From: Methanovulcanius yangii
GTDB taxonomy: Archaea; Halobacteriota; Methanomicrobia; Methanomicrobiales; Methanomicrobiaceae
DNA: 64,000 bases
Direction: 5' to 3'
Assembly: GCF_018687785.1 (NCBI RefSeq)
Contig: NZ_LTBL01000001.1
Span: 1,107,780 to 1,171,779 of the forward strand
Numbering within the stretch: position 1 is the stretch's first letter; every line of letters starts with the position of its first letter. Of this stretch, positions 8,841 through 18,565 are shown piece by piece. The translations under genes were made by a program, and so were the position numbers. A model generated the notes under the pieces. That model searched no databases. It was not told where the DNA came from and worked only from the letters and a program-made list of their open reading frames with translations.

Positions 8841-10307
8841 TTATTCTGATATCGTATAGCCATTCTTATCGCCGCGTCCGATACCGCGGTAGACAAAACC
8901 TGCGTCTATCCAAGCACCAGGATGGACAACGTTCCTGCCATCAATAATAGCGGGCCGGGAATGGTTGCAGAGCCTCTTCACTTCTACGGGACCAAGCGTC
9001 CGGTACTCCCTATGCCCAGCAAATATTACGAACGCATCGACCCCGGTCAGGACGTCAGCGAGGTCGCGGCTGATCACCGCACCCTCCGGCACGTCCGGTG
9101 CCGTCTCCTGGTCGACCCACGGGTCGTGGACGCGGACCTCGGCGCCGGCGGCACGGGCCGCCTCATAGAAGGGCGCTGCCGGGGTATTTCTTGCGTCGTC
9201 GGAGTCATTGAGGAAGGCCCAGCCGAGGAGGGCGATTGTCGCGCCCTTCAGGGGCGCTTTTGGGTCTCTTCCTGCCTGCCGGAGGGCCGACTCCGTCAGG
9301 TGGAGCATATGGGTCGGCATGAAGTCATTGATCCGGCGCGATGTGATGTAGAGGGATGCGATGTCATCCGGCCAGTCGAGGGCATCGGGCCCAAGCTGCT
9401 CCACACCCCGCTCCAGATGATACGTGTCCTTCGTCAGGCAGTGCCCGCCGACGCCGGCGCCGGGCCAGAGGATGGCGCGGGTGATCCCCTCGCCCTTCAG
9501 GGAGTCGATACCCGCCCGTACATCGTAGAAGTTGATTCCCATCGCCTCGCAGTAGAGGGCGAGCTGGTTGGCTGCTGCAATCTGCATGTCGCGGAAGGTA
9601 TTCTCCGCGGTCTTCGTGACCTCAGCTGCGGTTGCACTCATGGGGATGAGCCGGCCCTTCGTCAAGACAGGACCATAGAGCTCACATGCACGCTGTGTGG
9701 AGACCTCGTCGATTCCCCCGACAACCCTGTCGTGCTCCCGGATATTCTGCAAAAGACGGCCAACCATCACACGCTCGGGGGCGTGGGAAAGACAGAAGTC
9801 CTCCCCTGCAACAAGCCCTGACTCCTCCTCGAGGATCTGCCGGGCCATCCCTTCCGTCGTGCCCGGCGTAATCGTCGACTCCAGGACGACAAGCGTGCCA
9901 GGCGTCAGATAGCGTCCGACGTTGCGGAGCCCTTCAACGAGGGGGGTGAAGTCCGGAATAAGGTCTTTTGGATTTGCAAACGGCGTCTGGATGGCAAGCG
10001 TGACCGCGTCACATTCTGCAATACGGGAAAAATCAGCCGTACACCGGAACTTCCCGGCACCCGTCACCTTCCCGAGAAGCTCTTCCAGACCAGGTTCCTC
10101 TCCCTTGAGGGGGCTTTCGCCCGCATTGAGCATCGCAATCTTGTAGCCGGAACTCTTTGAGTCCCGCTGGAAACCATACACCATCGAAAACGCCGGCGAA
10201 TCCGCAAAGAGGGCCGCCGCCGGGATGCCTACATAGCCCATGCCGATGACCCCCACCGTACGGATAGGGCCGCGGTCTTCCAAAATTCGTTTAAGTTTCC
10301 CGCTCAT
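8841..10307 (-). CDS. UDP-N-acetylhexosamine 6-dehydrogenase (WecC/WbpA-like)
   Basis: An NAD-dependent UDP-sugar dehydrogenase of 488 aa that oxidises C6 of a UDP-HexNAc to a uronic acid. The Rossmann motif GMGYVGIP is at 22-29 and the catalytic cysteine is C290 in GGHCLTKD. The sequence looks closest to the UDP-ManNAc/UDP-GlcNAc dehydrogenases. It overlaps the upstream oxidoreductase by 4 bp and is the last GC-rich gene before the composition drops. With its upstream neighbours it fits WbpA of the UDP-GlcNAc(3NAc)A pathway; a WecC role giving UDP-ManNAcA is the alternative. Confidence 0.88.
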   Translation of the reverse strand: MSGKLKRILEDRGPIRTVGVIGMGYVGIPAAALFADSPAFSMVYGFQRDSKSSGYKIAMLNAGESPLKGEEPGLEELLGKVTGAGKFRCTADFSRIAECDAVTLAIQTPFANPKDLIPDFTPLVEGLRNVGRYLTPGTLVVLESTITPGTTEGMARQILEEESGLVAGEDFCLSHAPERVMVGRLLQNIREHDRVVGGIDEVSTQRACELYGPVLTKGRLIPMSATAAEVTKTAENTFRDMQIAAANQLALYCEAMGINFYDVRAGIDSLKGEGITRAILWPGAGVGGHCLTKDTYHLERGVEQLGPDALDWPDDIASLYITSRRINDFMPTHMLHLTESALRQAGRDPKAPLKGATIALLGWAFLNDSDDARNTPAAPFYEAARAAGAEVRVHDPWVDQETAPDVPEGAVISRDLADVLTGVDAFVIFAGHREYRTLGPVEVKRLCNHSRPAIIDGRNVVHPGAWIDAGFVYRGIGRGDKNGYTISE

Positions 10308-11215
10308 GTATGCATTCGCCCGGTAATTGATTCGCAGATATGTACATTTTCCAGTGCCTGTGCCGGGGTGACGGGGAACGGCCGGCCACTTTTCACGCTG
10401 TCGAGAAACGTGACGAGCTCGGTCTTCAGCGGCTCTATCTTCCCCACCATCACCTTCTCGATGATGTTCTCCTGTACATAACGCTGGGCTTCCATGTGGT
10501 AGTTCTCGGGCTTACGGTAGACATAGACCTCCTGTGTCATGAAATCCCCTTCGACCGTCATCTCCTCCATCTCGATAGAGATGCTGCGAACTTTCTTTGA
10601 GGCCTTCCGACTTGCCGAGAGATAGACGGGAGTCTTCCCGAACTCAAAAAGAGCGCCACAGACGTCAAAGGTGCACACCGCTTCCATTGAATAATCCCCG
10701 GTAAAGAGGGCGTGGAAGATGATGTCGATGTCATGGATCATCAGGTCCTCCACCACGGAGCTCCCTGTCACCCGTGACGACGCCGGATTATGCCGTTTAA
10801 GTTCGACATAAAGGGGGTCTTTCACGATCCTGGCAAGTTCGGGGATGATGGGGTTGAAGCGCTCGATGTGCCCTACGCCGACGACGAGCTCATCAGGTAT
10901 TGACCCAATGAGTTCCTCTCCCTCCTTTGAGGTGAGGCATATGGGCTTTTCGATGAGTAAGTTCACGCCTGCGTCGATCACCTCTTTTGCGGTTGCAAAA
11001 TGATAGGGCGTGGGAACACAGAGGCTCAGCGCATCGACACTTCGCAGGAGTTCGTCCATGCTGCCCGCTTGGACAGCACCGGTACTTTTTGCCACCCCCT
11101 TTGCCGCCTCTGAATTCAGGTCGAATACCCATACATCATCGACCCCTTTCAGTTCCGAATAAACGCGGGCGTGGTTTCTCCCCATCATACCCACGCCGAT
11201 TACTCCAACATCCAT
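10304..11215 (-). CDS. Gfo/Idh/MocA oxidoreductase (WbpB-like)
   Basis: A 303-aa NAD(P)-dependent oxidoreductase with the N-terminal motif GVIGVGMMGRNHARV (4-18), the family EKPICLT block and a C-terminal substrate domain. Between an aminotransferase and a UDP-HexNAc dehydrogenase it fits WbpB, which oxidises C3 of UDP-GlcNAcA before transamination. It ends with a 4-bp overlap into the dehydrogenase gene and begins 1 bp after the aminotransferase. The substrate is inferred from context only. Confidence 0.82.
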   Translation of the reverse strand: MDVGVIGVGMMGRNHARVYSELKGVDDVWVFDLNSEAAKGVAKSTGAVQAGSMDELLRSVDALSLCVPTPYHFATAKEVIDAGVNLLIEKPICLTSKEGEELIGSIPDELVVGVGHIERFNPIIPELARIVKDPLYVELKRHNPASSRVTGSSVVEDLMIHDIDIIFHALFTGDYSMEAVCTFDVCGALFEFGKTPVYLSASRKASKKVRSISIEMEEMTVEGDFMTQEVYVYRKPENYHMEAQRYVQENIIEKVMVGKIEPLKTELVTFLDSVKSGRPFPVTPAQALENVHICESITGRMHT

Positions 11216-11216
11216 C

Positions 11217-12305
11217 TTACTTAACTCCGTTTAGTATCTCAGCAATATAGAGGCATTCTTCCCTGCCAACACCGGGGTGCACCGGCAGGCTGAGCACATG
11301 TTGTGATGCGCTGTCTGAGATGGGACAGGAGTCCCCATTCCCATTTTCAGCATAGAGCGGTTGCCGATGTACCGGCATCGGGTAGTGCACCGCCGAACCG
11401 ATGTCCTTCTCACGCAGGTAGGCCATCAGGCCGTCACGCGAGAGCGGGCACTCCTCATCGACGTCGAGAACATACTGGTGATAGACATGCGTTGCCCCGG
11501 GACGGGTCACCGGGGTCGCTATCCCCTGACTCTGGATATGAGAATTGTACCACTCTGCGTTTGCCACGCGCCTCGCGTTCATCGCATCGAGCTTTCCGAG
11601 CTGCACGCGCCCGATGGCCGCCCCGATGTTCGTCATCCGGAAGTTGTATCCGAGTTCCGTATGGAGGTACTTATCGCTCTGCCCGTGGTTGATGATACGC
11701 CGGATATGGGAGGCAAGTTCGGCATCATCCATCGTCACCATCCCCCCTTCGCCGGATGTCATGTTCTTCGTTGGATAGAAGGAGAAACATCCCACATCAC
11801 CAAATCCGCCGACTTTCTTCCCGCGGTAGGTCGCCCCATGTGCCTGGGCACAATCCTCTATCAGCACAAGACCCTTTTCCTCGCAGATCTTCAGCACCGG
11901 GTCGATGTCGAACGGCTGACCGAAGAGGTGAACCCCGATGACTGCCTTCGTCGCCGGAGAGAGGGCGGACCGGACCGCCTCCGGGTCGATCGTATAGGTG
12001 GAGGGCTCGACGTCCACCATCACCGGTCGTGCCCCGCACATGCTCACGCTCGTCGCCGTGGCAATGAAGGTGAAGGAGGGGACGATGACCTCATCACCGG
12101 GTCCGATACCGAGTGCAAGGAGGGCGGCGTGCAGGGCGGCCGTCCCGGAATTGACCGCCACACCATGCTTCGTTTCACAGTACGCGGCGAACTCCTCCTC
12201 AAACGCCGTTACCACCTCCCCCTGTGCAAGCATCCCTGACTGCATCACCTCGGCGACTGCAGCGATCTCTTCTTCTCCTAGAAATGGGCGTGCAACAGGG
12301 ATCAT
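11217..12305 (-). CDS. DegT/DnrJ/EryC1/StrS aminotransferase (WbpE-like)
   Basis: A 362-aa PLP-dependent sugar aminotransferase. The PLP lysine is K180 in SFYPTKN, and the family segments [15 protein letters not shown] (70-84) and [10 protein letters not shown] (149-158) are clear. It is flanked by the WbpB-like oxidoreductase and a hexapeptide acetyltransferase, which points to transamination of the 3-keto UDP-GlcNAcA intermediate, as by WbpE. It overlaps the upstream acetyltransferase by 4 bp. It is clearly distinct from the WecE paralogue at 3210. Confidence 0.85.
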   Translation of the reverse strand: MIPVARPFLGEEEIAAVAEVMQSGMLAQGEVVTAFEEEFAAYCETKHGVAVNSGTAALHAALLALGIGPGDEVIVPSFTFIATATSVSMCGARPVMVDVEPSTYTIDPEAVRSALSPATKAVIGVHLFGQPFDIDPVLKICEEKGLVLIEDCAQAHGATYRGKKVGGFGDVGCFSFYPTKNMTSGEGGMVTMDDAELASHIRRIINHGQSDKYLHTELGYNFRMTNIGAAIGRVQLGKLDAMNARRVANAEWYNSHIQSQGIATPVTRPGATHVYHQYVLDVDEECPLSRDGLMAYLREKDIGSAVHYPMPVHRQPLYAENGNGDSCPISDSASQHVLSLPVHPGVGREECLYIAEILNGVK

Positions 12306-12784
12306 CTCTGAGCCTCCGCAGGAAGGTCGCGGAACCGGGCAGGAGCACCGACGGCGAGGGTATGCGGCGGCACATCCTTCGTCACGATAGCGCCGGCGGC
12401 AACAAGCGATCCTTCCCCTATCTCAATGCCCGGCAGAATGGTGGCATTGGCACCGATGGAGGCCCCCTTCCTGATGATCGGGCCCTTGAGATTTCCACGG
12501 TCGTTCGGGGGGTACGGATCATTGGTGAGGACCGCATTTGGACCGATGAAAACATCATCCTCGATCACAACTCCTGTCGGAATATACACCAGGCTCTGCA
12601 TATTTACCCCGTTTCCAATTTTGGTATTCCCTTCGATGATGGTATTTGTGCCAATTGAGACATTGTTCCCAATGGTCGTATGTTCCCTGATGACGACATT
12701 ATGACCTGTTGAAAAATTATCTCCCGCTGTGACATCACAGTATATAGTGGTCCCTGACCTGATGACAGCATTTCTTCCAATCAC
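12302..12784 (-). CDS. Hexapeptide-repeat acyltransferase (WbpD-like), start unclear
   Basis: A left-handed beta-helix acetyltransferase with many [IV]GxxxxI hexapeptide repeats and a loop containing NDPYPP. It is the expected N-acetyltransferase (WbpD) of the UDP-GlcNAc(3NAc)A branch and overlaps the aminotransferase by 4 bp. The first canonical start in frame is GTG at 12784. However, the same frame reads good hexapeptide sequence upstream, back to about 12900 ([18 protein letters not shown]), with no ATG, GTG or TTG before an in-frame stop near 12950. The real protein may start at a rare codon or the 5' end may be damaged. Confidence 0.8.
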   Translation of the reverse strand: MIGRNAVIRSGTTIYCDVTAGDNFSTGHNVVIREHTTIGNNVSIGTNTIIEGNTKIGNGVNMQSLVYIPTGVVIEDDVFIGPNAVLTNDPYPPNDRGNLKGPIIRKGASIGANATILPGIEIGEGSLVAAGAIVTKDVPPHTLAVGAPARFRDLPAEAQR

Positions 12785-13039
12785 CGTTCCCGGAAAGTCG
12801 GTTTCCTCCAGACGTTGCCGTGATGGATAACCAAAGACAACATTCTCTGAAATAATTGCATTCTCCCCTAACGTATTCTTACCAAAGTGAATGATCGCAC
12901 CATCCCAGAATCTATTGATGAACGGGTAAATATTTGAATTACACTACTAATAACAAGACCCCAGCTTTTTCAAGAGTACATGCCTATCACCACGCACATT
13001 GGACAATTTTGATGTTATTGGGCCCCATCGCCCAGACAA

Positions 13040-14779
13040 TTATTCCACCGTCACGCTCTTCGCGAGGTTTCGCGGCTTGTCGATGTCCCGCCCCAGCCGC
13101 TTTGCCACCTCGTACGAGAGCATCTGCGCCGCTACCGTGTAAGCGGCGACATCGGCGAAGACATTCCGGTGCCGGACCGGGATCACCACCTCTGCGATAT
13201 CCGCCACATCGACATCTCCGGGGTCGGCAATGGCGATGATCGGGGCCTGCCGGGATGCAATCTCCTTTAGATTCGCAAGCATCAGGTTTCGCGTCTCCCC
13301 CGGGGGAACGAAGGCGACGACCGGCGTCTCTTCGCTGAGAAGGGCAAACGGTCCGTGCTTGAGCTCGCCCCCCGCATACCCTTCGGCGTGGATATAGGAT
13401 ATCTCCTTCATCTTCAGGGCGGCCTCGAGGGCCACCGGATAGAAGACGCCACGCCCGATGGCGATGAGCGTCGACGCTCCGGCACAGGCATCCGTCGCTT
13501 TTGTCACATCCAGCTGGAGAACCGCCTCGATCGCCTGCTTGACGTCAGCCAAAAGAAGCGAACATTGTGCACCCTGCGAAAGAGAGACGATCTTCATCAG
13601 CGCTGCGAGCTGCGCGATAAACGACTTCGTCGCAGCGACGCTGATCTCGGGCCCCGCCGCCGTATAGAATACATGGTCCGCCTCACGCGTGATCGAACTT
13701 CCAAGGGTATTCGTGAGCGCCACAGTGCGGCACCGGTGGAACTTCGCCCGCCGAAGTGCCGCGAGCGCGTCTGCCGTCTCCCCCGACTGGGAGATTACGA
13801 GCACCACCTCGTCCGGCGACGGCCGGACGTAACGGAATTCCGAGGCTATCTCGGTCCGGACAGGAAGTTCACTGAATTCCTCCATCAGGTACCGGAAGAT
13901 CATCCCGGCGTGATAGGAGGTCCCGGAGGCGACGACAGTCATCCCCCTTGCCCCTTTCAAAACTGTCTGCATCTCCTCGATATCCTGCATGGCAGCAAGC
14001 GTTCGTGAAAACGCCTCCGGCTCCTCGAAGATCTCCTTGATCATGTAGTGGTCGAACCCGGTCTTTTTGGCCGCTTCCGGGTCATAGGCCACAAACTGTT
14101 GGGCCCGTACGACCGGCCCTTCACCGTTTTCGATCCTGAGCGAATCCTTTGAAACGAGCGCACAATCCCCGTCCTCGAGAAAGATGACATCCCTCGTGTA
14201 CTGAATGACAGGAAGCAAATCGGAGGCACACACCATCTCACCGTCCCCCACTCCTATCACAAGCGGGCTCCGGTTCCGGGCGGCGGCGATGGCATCATCC
14301 TGTGCAGAGATCACGAGCACCGCATACGACCCCTCCAGCCGCGCAACAACCTCCCGGAGCGACCCCAGCAGATCACCGTCATAACACTCTTCAAAGAGAT
14401 GGGCAATCACCTCGCTGTCGGTATCGGAGGAAAAGATGTGTCCGGCGGCTAAAAGTTCCGCGCGAAGAGCCGAGTAATTTTCAATGATCCCGTTATGGAC
14501 GATCGCAAAGTTCCCGGTGCAGTCGGTATGCGGGTGGGCATTCTTCGCGGACGGAACCCCATGGGTTGCCCATCGGGTATGGCCGATACCGACGGCTCCT
14601 GAAGAGACGCCATTGGTACGGTAATCGGATATTCGTCCTGCGTCCTTTACCACCGAGAGGGTACCATCCGAGATCGCAAGCCCATACGAATCATACCCCC
14701 GGTACTCCAGCGCCCGCAGCCCCTGCACCAGAACCGATTCGGCATTGCGCCAGCCGACATACCCGACAATCCCGCACAT
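13040..14779 (-). CDS. glmS: Glutamine-fructose-6-phosphate aminotransferase
   Basis: It makes glucosamine-6-phosphate from fructose-6-phosphate and glutamine. The 579-aa protein begins MCGIVGYVG with Cys2 as glutaminase nucleophile and has two SIS isomerase domains (VASGTSYHAG near 288; IAIGRGVFYPVALEAALK near 442). It ends DKPRNLAKSVTVE, the usual GlmS C terminus. It lies 2 bp downstream of a GlmU-like gene in the glmM-glmU-glmU-glmS operon. Confidence 0.97.
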   Translation of the reverse strand: MCGIVGYVGWRNAESVLVQGLRALEYRGYDSYGLAISDGTLSVVKDAGRISDYRTNGVSSGAVGIGHTRWATHGVPSAKNAHPHTDCTGNFAIVHNGIIENYSALRAELLAAGHIFSSDTDSEVIAHLFEECYDGDLLGSLREVVARLEGSYAVLVISAQDDAIAAARNRSPLVIGVGDGEMVCASDLLPVIQYTRDVIFLEDGDCALVSKDSLRIENGEGPVVRAQQFVAYDPEAAKKTGFDHYMIKEIFEEPEAFSRTLAAMQDIEEMQTVLKGARGMTVVASGTSYHAGMIFRYLMEEFSELPVRTEIASEFRYVRPSPDEVVLVISQSGETADALAALRRAKFHRCRTVALTNTLGSSITREADHVFYTAAGPEISVAATKSFIAQLAALMKIVSLSQGAQCSLLLADVKQAIEAVLQLDVTKATDACAGASTLIAIGRGVFYPVALEAALKMKEISYIHAEGYAGGELKHGPFALLSEETPVVAFVPPGETRNLMLANLKEIASRQAPIIAIADPGDVDVADIAEVVIPVRHRNVFADVAAYTVAAQMLSYEVAKRLGRDIDKPRNLAKSVTVE

Positions 14780-14781
14780 GG

Positions 14782-15936
14782 CTATCTCACCAGAGTTCCG
14801 TCGGGGATCGTCCCCTCGATCTTCTGTCCGGTTCCGATACGGACATCGCTTCCCACGATAGCCCCGGCGTAATGGGTGAATGGTGCCGATGAGGAACGGT
14901 CACCGATGACCGCCCCAAACTTTGCGCGGATGAGCCCCTCCCCCATATCGACGATGCTCTTCGTGGGGTGGATGGCGGTATGGGACTGGAGATCCACGCC
15001 TTCGCCAATGACTGCCCTGTGAAGGGATGAATACGGGCCCACGTGAACATCGTCCATCACGAGGGATGTCCCCAGATGCGAATACGGCGCAATTCGCACG
15101 CCGGACCCGATGGACGTGCCCCCATCGATGACAACATGAGGACCGATATCACAGTTGTCCCCGATGACCACCGGCCCCGTGATGACGACACCCGGATGGA
15201 TTCGGCTGTTCTTCCCAATTCGCACCGACCCTGCGATCACCACATCGCGGGCGACGGTTCCCCCGGTGGAGCCTTCAAGAGAGGAGAGGATCTTCTCATT
15301 CAGCCTGAGCAGGTGCCAGGGGAACACGGCATCGTCCCACGCATCCGCCCACACGGAACGGAAGGAGAAACCATCCGCAATGGCAGCATTTACCGCGTCA
15401 GGAAGTTCCCCGCCCCCAAGATAGGGATAGACCGCCGGGTCAAGGTGGAATACACCGGTACTCACAAGGGAACTCTCCGGATGACCCGGTTTCTCCTCGA
15501 TTTTACGTACCATCTCATCCGCGACAGTCACCACCCCGAAGTTCGATGGTTCCGGGTGGTGGGTGACAAGAAGTGAACGCGGCTCACCGGCGACCTTGCG
15601 GATTGAGGCGGCATCGATGTAATTGTCCCCCGGAAGCACAACAAAATCATCACGGATTACATCCAGGGCACACGAGAGGGCATCCATCACTCCCAACTGT
15701 CGTTTCTGGATGACCACGGTGATATCCAGGTCGAAGGTATCGAGATACCGGATCACCTGTTCTTTTTTATATCCCACCACCACGACGATATCTCGAATTC
15801 CGGCCGCGACGACCGAATCGATGACATGTCCGAGGATCGGTTTTCCCCCCACGGGGATCATTGCCTTGGGCCGGTTCTTCGTGAGAGGCCGCATCCGCGA
15901 CCCTTCTCCTCCGGCAAGAATGACTGCCTGCATCAT
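14782..15936 (-). CDS. Bifunctional sugar-1-phosphate nucleotidyl/acetyltransferase (GlmU-like)
   Basis: A 384-aa archaeal GlmU-type protein. The N-terminal nucleotidyltransferase domain carries LAGGEGSRMRPLT (7-19) and RPKAMIP, and the C-terminal half is a left-handed beta-helix of hexapeptide repeats. The expected reactions are acetylation of GlcN-1-P and uridylylation of GlcNAc-1-P. It sits 3 bp after a paralogue at 15940 and 2 bp before glmS. The two paralogues may divide the activities or use different sugars. The sequence alone does not tell which one makes UDP-GlcNAc. Confidence 0.88.
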   Translation of the reverse strand: MMQAVILAGGEGSRMRPLTKNRPKAMIPVGGKPILGHVIDSVVAAGIRDIVVVVGYKKEQVIRYLDTFDLDITVVIQKRQLGVMDALSCALDVIRDDFVVLPGDNYIDAASIRKVAGEPRSLLVTHHPEPSNFGVVTVADEMVRKIEEKPGHPESSLVSTGVFHLDPAVYPYLGGGELPDAVNAAIADGFSFRSVWADAWDDAVFPWHLLRLNEKILSSLEGSTGGTVARDVVIAGSVRIGKNSRIHPGVVITGPVVIGDNCDIGPHVVIDGGTSIGSGVRIAPYSHLGTSLVMDDVHVGPYSSLHRAVIGEGVDLQSHTAIHPTKSIVDMGEGLIRAKFGAVIGDRSSSAPFTHYAGAIVGSDVRIGTGQKIEGTIPDGTLVR

Positions 15937-15939
15937 GTA

Positions 15940-17139
15940 TCACCTGATAATTGCATCTTCCCCGACGATGCCGCTGACATACGAGTGGGGGCCGATTCTC
16001 GCACCCCGGCCAATGGCGGCGCCGACGTTCACGGAACAGTTGATGCCGAAGAGGACGTCATCGCCGATGACAGCACCGAACTTTCTCCTCTTCGTATCCT
16101 GACTACCCACCCTCACTGACCGGTTGTCATGCCGGAGGTTCGCAACCTTCGTCCCTGCGCCCAGATTGCATCCCGAACCGATGACGCTATCGCCCACATA
16201 ATTGAAATGGGGGATGTTCGTGTTCGGGAAGATGACGGAATTTTTCACCTCGACACTGTGCCCGATGTGGCAGTTCGCTCCGATAGCGGTCGAGCCCCGG
16301 ATATAGGCATGCGGCCCGATGCGGCAGTTCTCCCCGATGATACACGGTCCTTCGATATAGGTGCCTGATTTCACGACGGCGCCCTCTTTCACCACGACCG
16401 GCCCATGCAAAATGACATTCTCCTCCACCGTCCCCGAAACCTTCGTTTCCATATGGTCCATGCAGAGGGCATTCGCATCAAGAACGTTCCACGGTTGACC
16501 GATGTCCATCCATGAGGAGAGGAGCATCGCCTGCAGTTCTCCACTGCGAATATACTCCTGGAGCGCATCGGTGAGTTCGACCTCGCCCCGTTCCGAGACA
16601 GGGCAGGTGCGCAGGTACCCGAAAATCCGTGCGTCAAGGCGGTACGCCCCCGCATTGATCAGGTTCGTCGGTGGATTCGGTGTCTTCTCGTACAGTCCGG
16701 TGATCCGGTCGGCCTCCACCTCGACGACGCCATACTCCTTCGGATCTTCCACCTCTGCAAGCCCCATGCAGACACCTCCCGTCCCGGAGATCCTCCGGAG
16801 ATCCTCCTCTGAGAGGAGCATGTCACCATTCAGGAGGACAAACTCATCCTCCAGCAGGTGCTCGGCCGAGAGAAGAGCATCCCCTGTCCCCCGCTGGCTC
16901 CTCTGGACGACATAGGATATCTTCACACCACAGCGTTCGCCCTTTCCGAAATAGCTCCGGACGGCTTCTTCACGGTACCCGACGACGCACACGATGTCAT
17001 CGAAGCCGGCACCGGCGGCAGCGCTCACAAGATGGGCGAGCATCGGTCGGTTTGCGATGGGAATCATCACCTTGGGACGGGTCGCGGTCAGCGGCCACAT
17101 CCGCTTCCCCATACCTGCCGCAAGAAGCACGCATTGCAT
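15940..17139 (-). CDS. Bifunctional sugar-1-phosphate nucleotidyl/acetyltransferase (GlmU-like), paralogue
   Basis: A 399-aa protein with the same domain plan as its downstream neighbour: a nucleotidyltransferase signature LAAGMGKRMWPLT (6-18) with RPKVMIP, then a long hexapeptide beta-helix. The helix contains HFNYVGDSVIGSGCNLGAGT and the KRRKFGAVIGDDV block typical of GlmU-type acetyltransferases. It follows glmM by about 9 bp. Of the two paralogues this one retains the more GlmU-like C-terminal region, so it is my first choice for UDP-GlcNAc formation. Confidence 0.88.
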   Translation of the reverse strand: MQCVLLAAGMGKRMWPLTATRPKVMIPIANRPMLAHLVSAAAGAGFDDIVCVVGYREEAVRSYFGKGERCGVKISYVVQRSQRGTGDALLSAEHLLEDEFVLLNGDMLLSEEDLRRISGTGGVCMGLAEVEDPKEYGVVEVEADRITGLYEKTPNPPTNLINAGAYRLDARIFGYLRTCPVSERGEVELTDALQEYIRSGELQAMLLSSWMDIGQPWNVLDANALCMDHMETKVSGTVEENVILHGPVVVKEGAVVKSGTYIEGPCIIGENCRIGPHAYIRGSTAIGANCHIGHSVEVKNSVIFPNTNIPHFNYVGDSVIGSGCNLGAGTKVANLRHDNRSVRVGSQDTKRRKFGAVIGDDVLFGINCSVNVGAAIGRGARIGPHSYVSGIVGEDAIIR

Positions 17140-17148
17140 AGGTTTCTC

Positions 17149-18417
17149 TTATTGTTCTTTCCTAATCTTTGTTATCCCTTCACGAAGGAGAGAATGGCCG
17201 ATTTCAAGGTATTTTTTCGCATCTGCCTTCTCTTGTGCTTCAACAGTAAGCCGTATCTTCGGTTCCGTCCCGCTCGCCCGGATGAGAATCCACCCATTCT
17301 CCTGCTCACGCCGCAGGCCGATGGTCGGGCTCTCCGCCCCAAGCGCTTTCATCACCGCAGGGGCATCAACACACCGGACCGAGTCCCGCAGAACGGGATA
17401 CTGCGGTGCCGTATCATACCACTCGGCGACATCCCACTCCGAAGCGATCATCGCAAAGAGTCCAGCCGCATAAATCCCGTCCGGGCAGAGGGAATGATCC
17501 GGGAAGATCCAGCTCCCAGATGGTTCCCCTCCAAAGTCGCCCCATGACGCAAGGCGTTCGGAAACGAAGGAGTCCCCAACAGGGGTACGCTGTACCTCGG
17601 CAACCTCCTCGATCGCCATCGACGCATCGAAGGTCGTCACCACCTTCTTTGCCCCGAGCCATTCGGCGAAGAGCATCAGCATCATATCCCCGGAGATATA
17701 CCTTCCTTTCGCGTCAAAGCCCATCATCCGGTCGGCATCGCCGTCATGGGCGATGCCACAGGTCGCGCTGTTCTCCCGAATAAGTGAAGGAAGGTGGTGA
17801 AGATTTTCTTCCAGCGGTTCGGACGGGCGGGCAAACCGCCCGCAGACATTCGCGTTTACGGCAAGGCATTTCCCCCCGGCTGCACCGAAAAGCCGGGGCG
17901 TAATCACGCTACCTGCACCGTTCCCGCAGTCGAGAACAATTCTGCTTTTTGAGGGAAGGGAGATTTTCCCGAGGATTGCGTCCATATGCGGCGTAACAAT
18001 ATCCCGGCGATCATTCCGACCCCTACCTGTCACCGGCGGATAGACACCTGACCCAATCCTCTCCTCAATTTCACTTTGCTGGGAAAGAAAGAACGACGAT
18101 CCATCCGGATTGAAGAGCTTAATCCCATTGTACGGTTCAGGGTTGTGTGACGCGGTGATCATGGCACCGGCCGAGGCATCCCGGGTCGCATAGGCAACCG
18201 TCGGGGTCGGAGCGACGCCCCCGTCCCAGACACATCCCCCGGAACCAAGGATCCCGGCAGAGAACGCGTGCGCAAGGAGGGGGCCGGTCGTCCGGGCATC
18301 GCGGCCGAGTATCACTGTCTGCGCTCCCTCGCCCATAATCTGCCCAACCCGGAGGCATATCTCAACGAGCGACGACGAAAATTCCCTTCTGATACCCGAT
18401 GATCCAAATAACCCCAT
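17149..18417 (-). CDS. glmM: Phosphoglucosamine mutase
   Basis: It interconverts GlcN-6-P and GlcN-1-P. The 422-aa protein has the phosphoserine loop TASHNP (88-93, Ser90), the metal-binding DGDADRM motif and the C-terminal phosphate-binding RASGTEPKIRLTVEA. ATG at 18417 is preceded by a GAGGAG ribosome-binding site. It is first in the UDP-GlcNAc operon and diverges from the flippase gene. A phosphoglucomutase/mannomutase activity is possible, but the operon favours GlmM. Confidence 0.92.
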   Translation of the reverse strand: MGLFGSSGIRREFSSSLVEICLRVGQIMGEGAQTVILGRDARTTGPLLAHAFSAGILGSGGCVWDGGVAPTPTVAYATRDASAGAMITASHNPEPYNGIKLFNPDGSSFFLSQQSEIEERIGSGVYPPVTGRGRNDRRDIVTPHMDAILGKISLPSKSRIVLDCGNGAGSVITPRLFGAAGGKCLAVNANVCGRFARPSEPLEENLHHLPSLIRENSATCGIAHDGDADRMMGFDAKGRYISGDMMLMLFAEWLGAKKVVTTFDASMAIEEVAEVQRTPVGDSFVSERLASWGDFGGEPSGSWIFPDHSLCPDGIYAAGLFAMIASEWDVAEWYDTAPQYPVLRDSVRCVDAPAVMKALGAESPTIGLRREQENGWILIRASGTEPKIRLTVEAQEKADAKKYLEIGHSLLREGITKIRKEQ

Positions 18418-18565
18418 TGTACTCCTCTTCCATCGCCATGAACTGCAGTATGCCCCTTCTCTGGATCAACTGCATTCTTCGGTTCGTTCTCATATCTCCT
18501 TCAGGCAATAAGAAATATCTCATAGATTTATGTGGAAACCTGCCCCAATCAATATCTAATCATCA

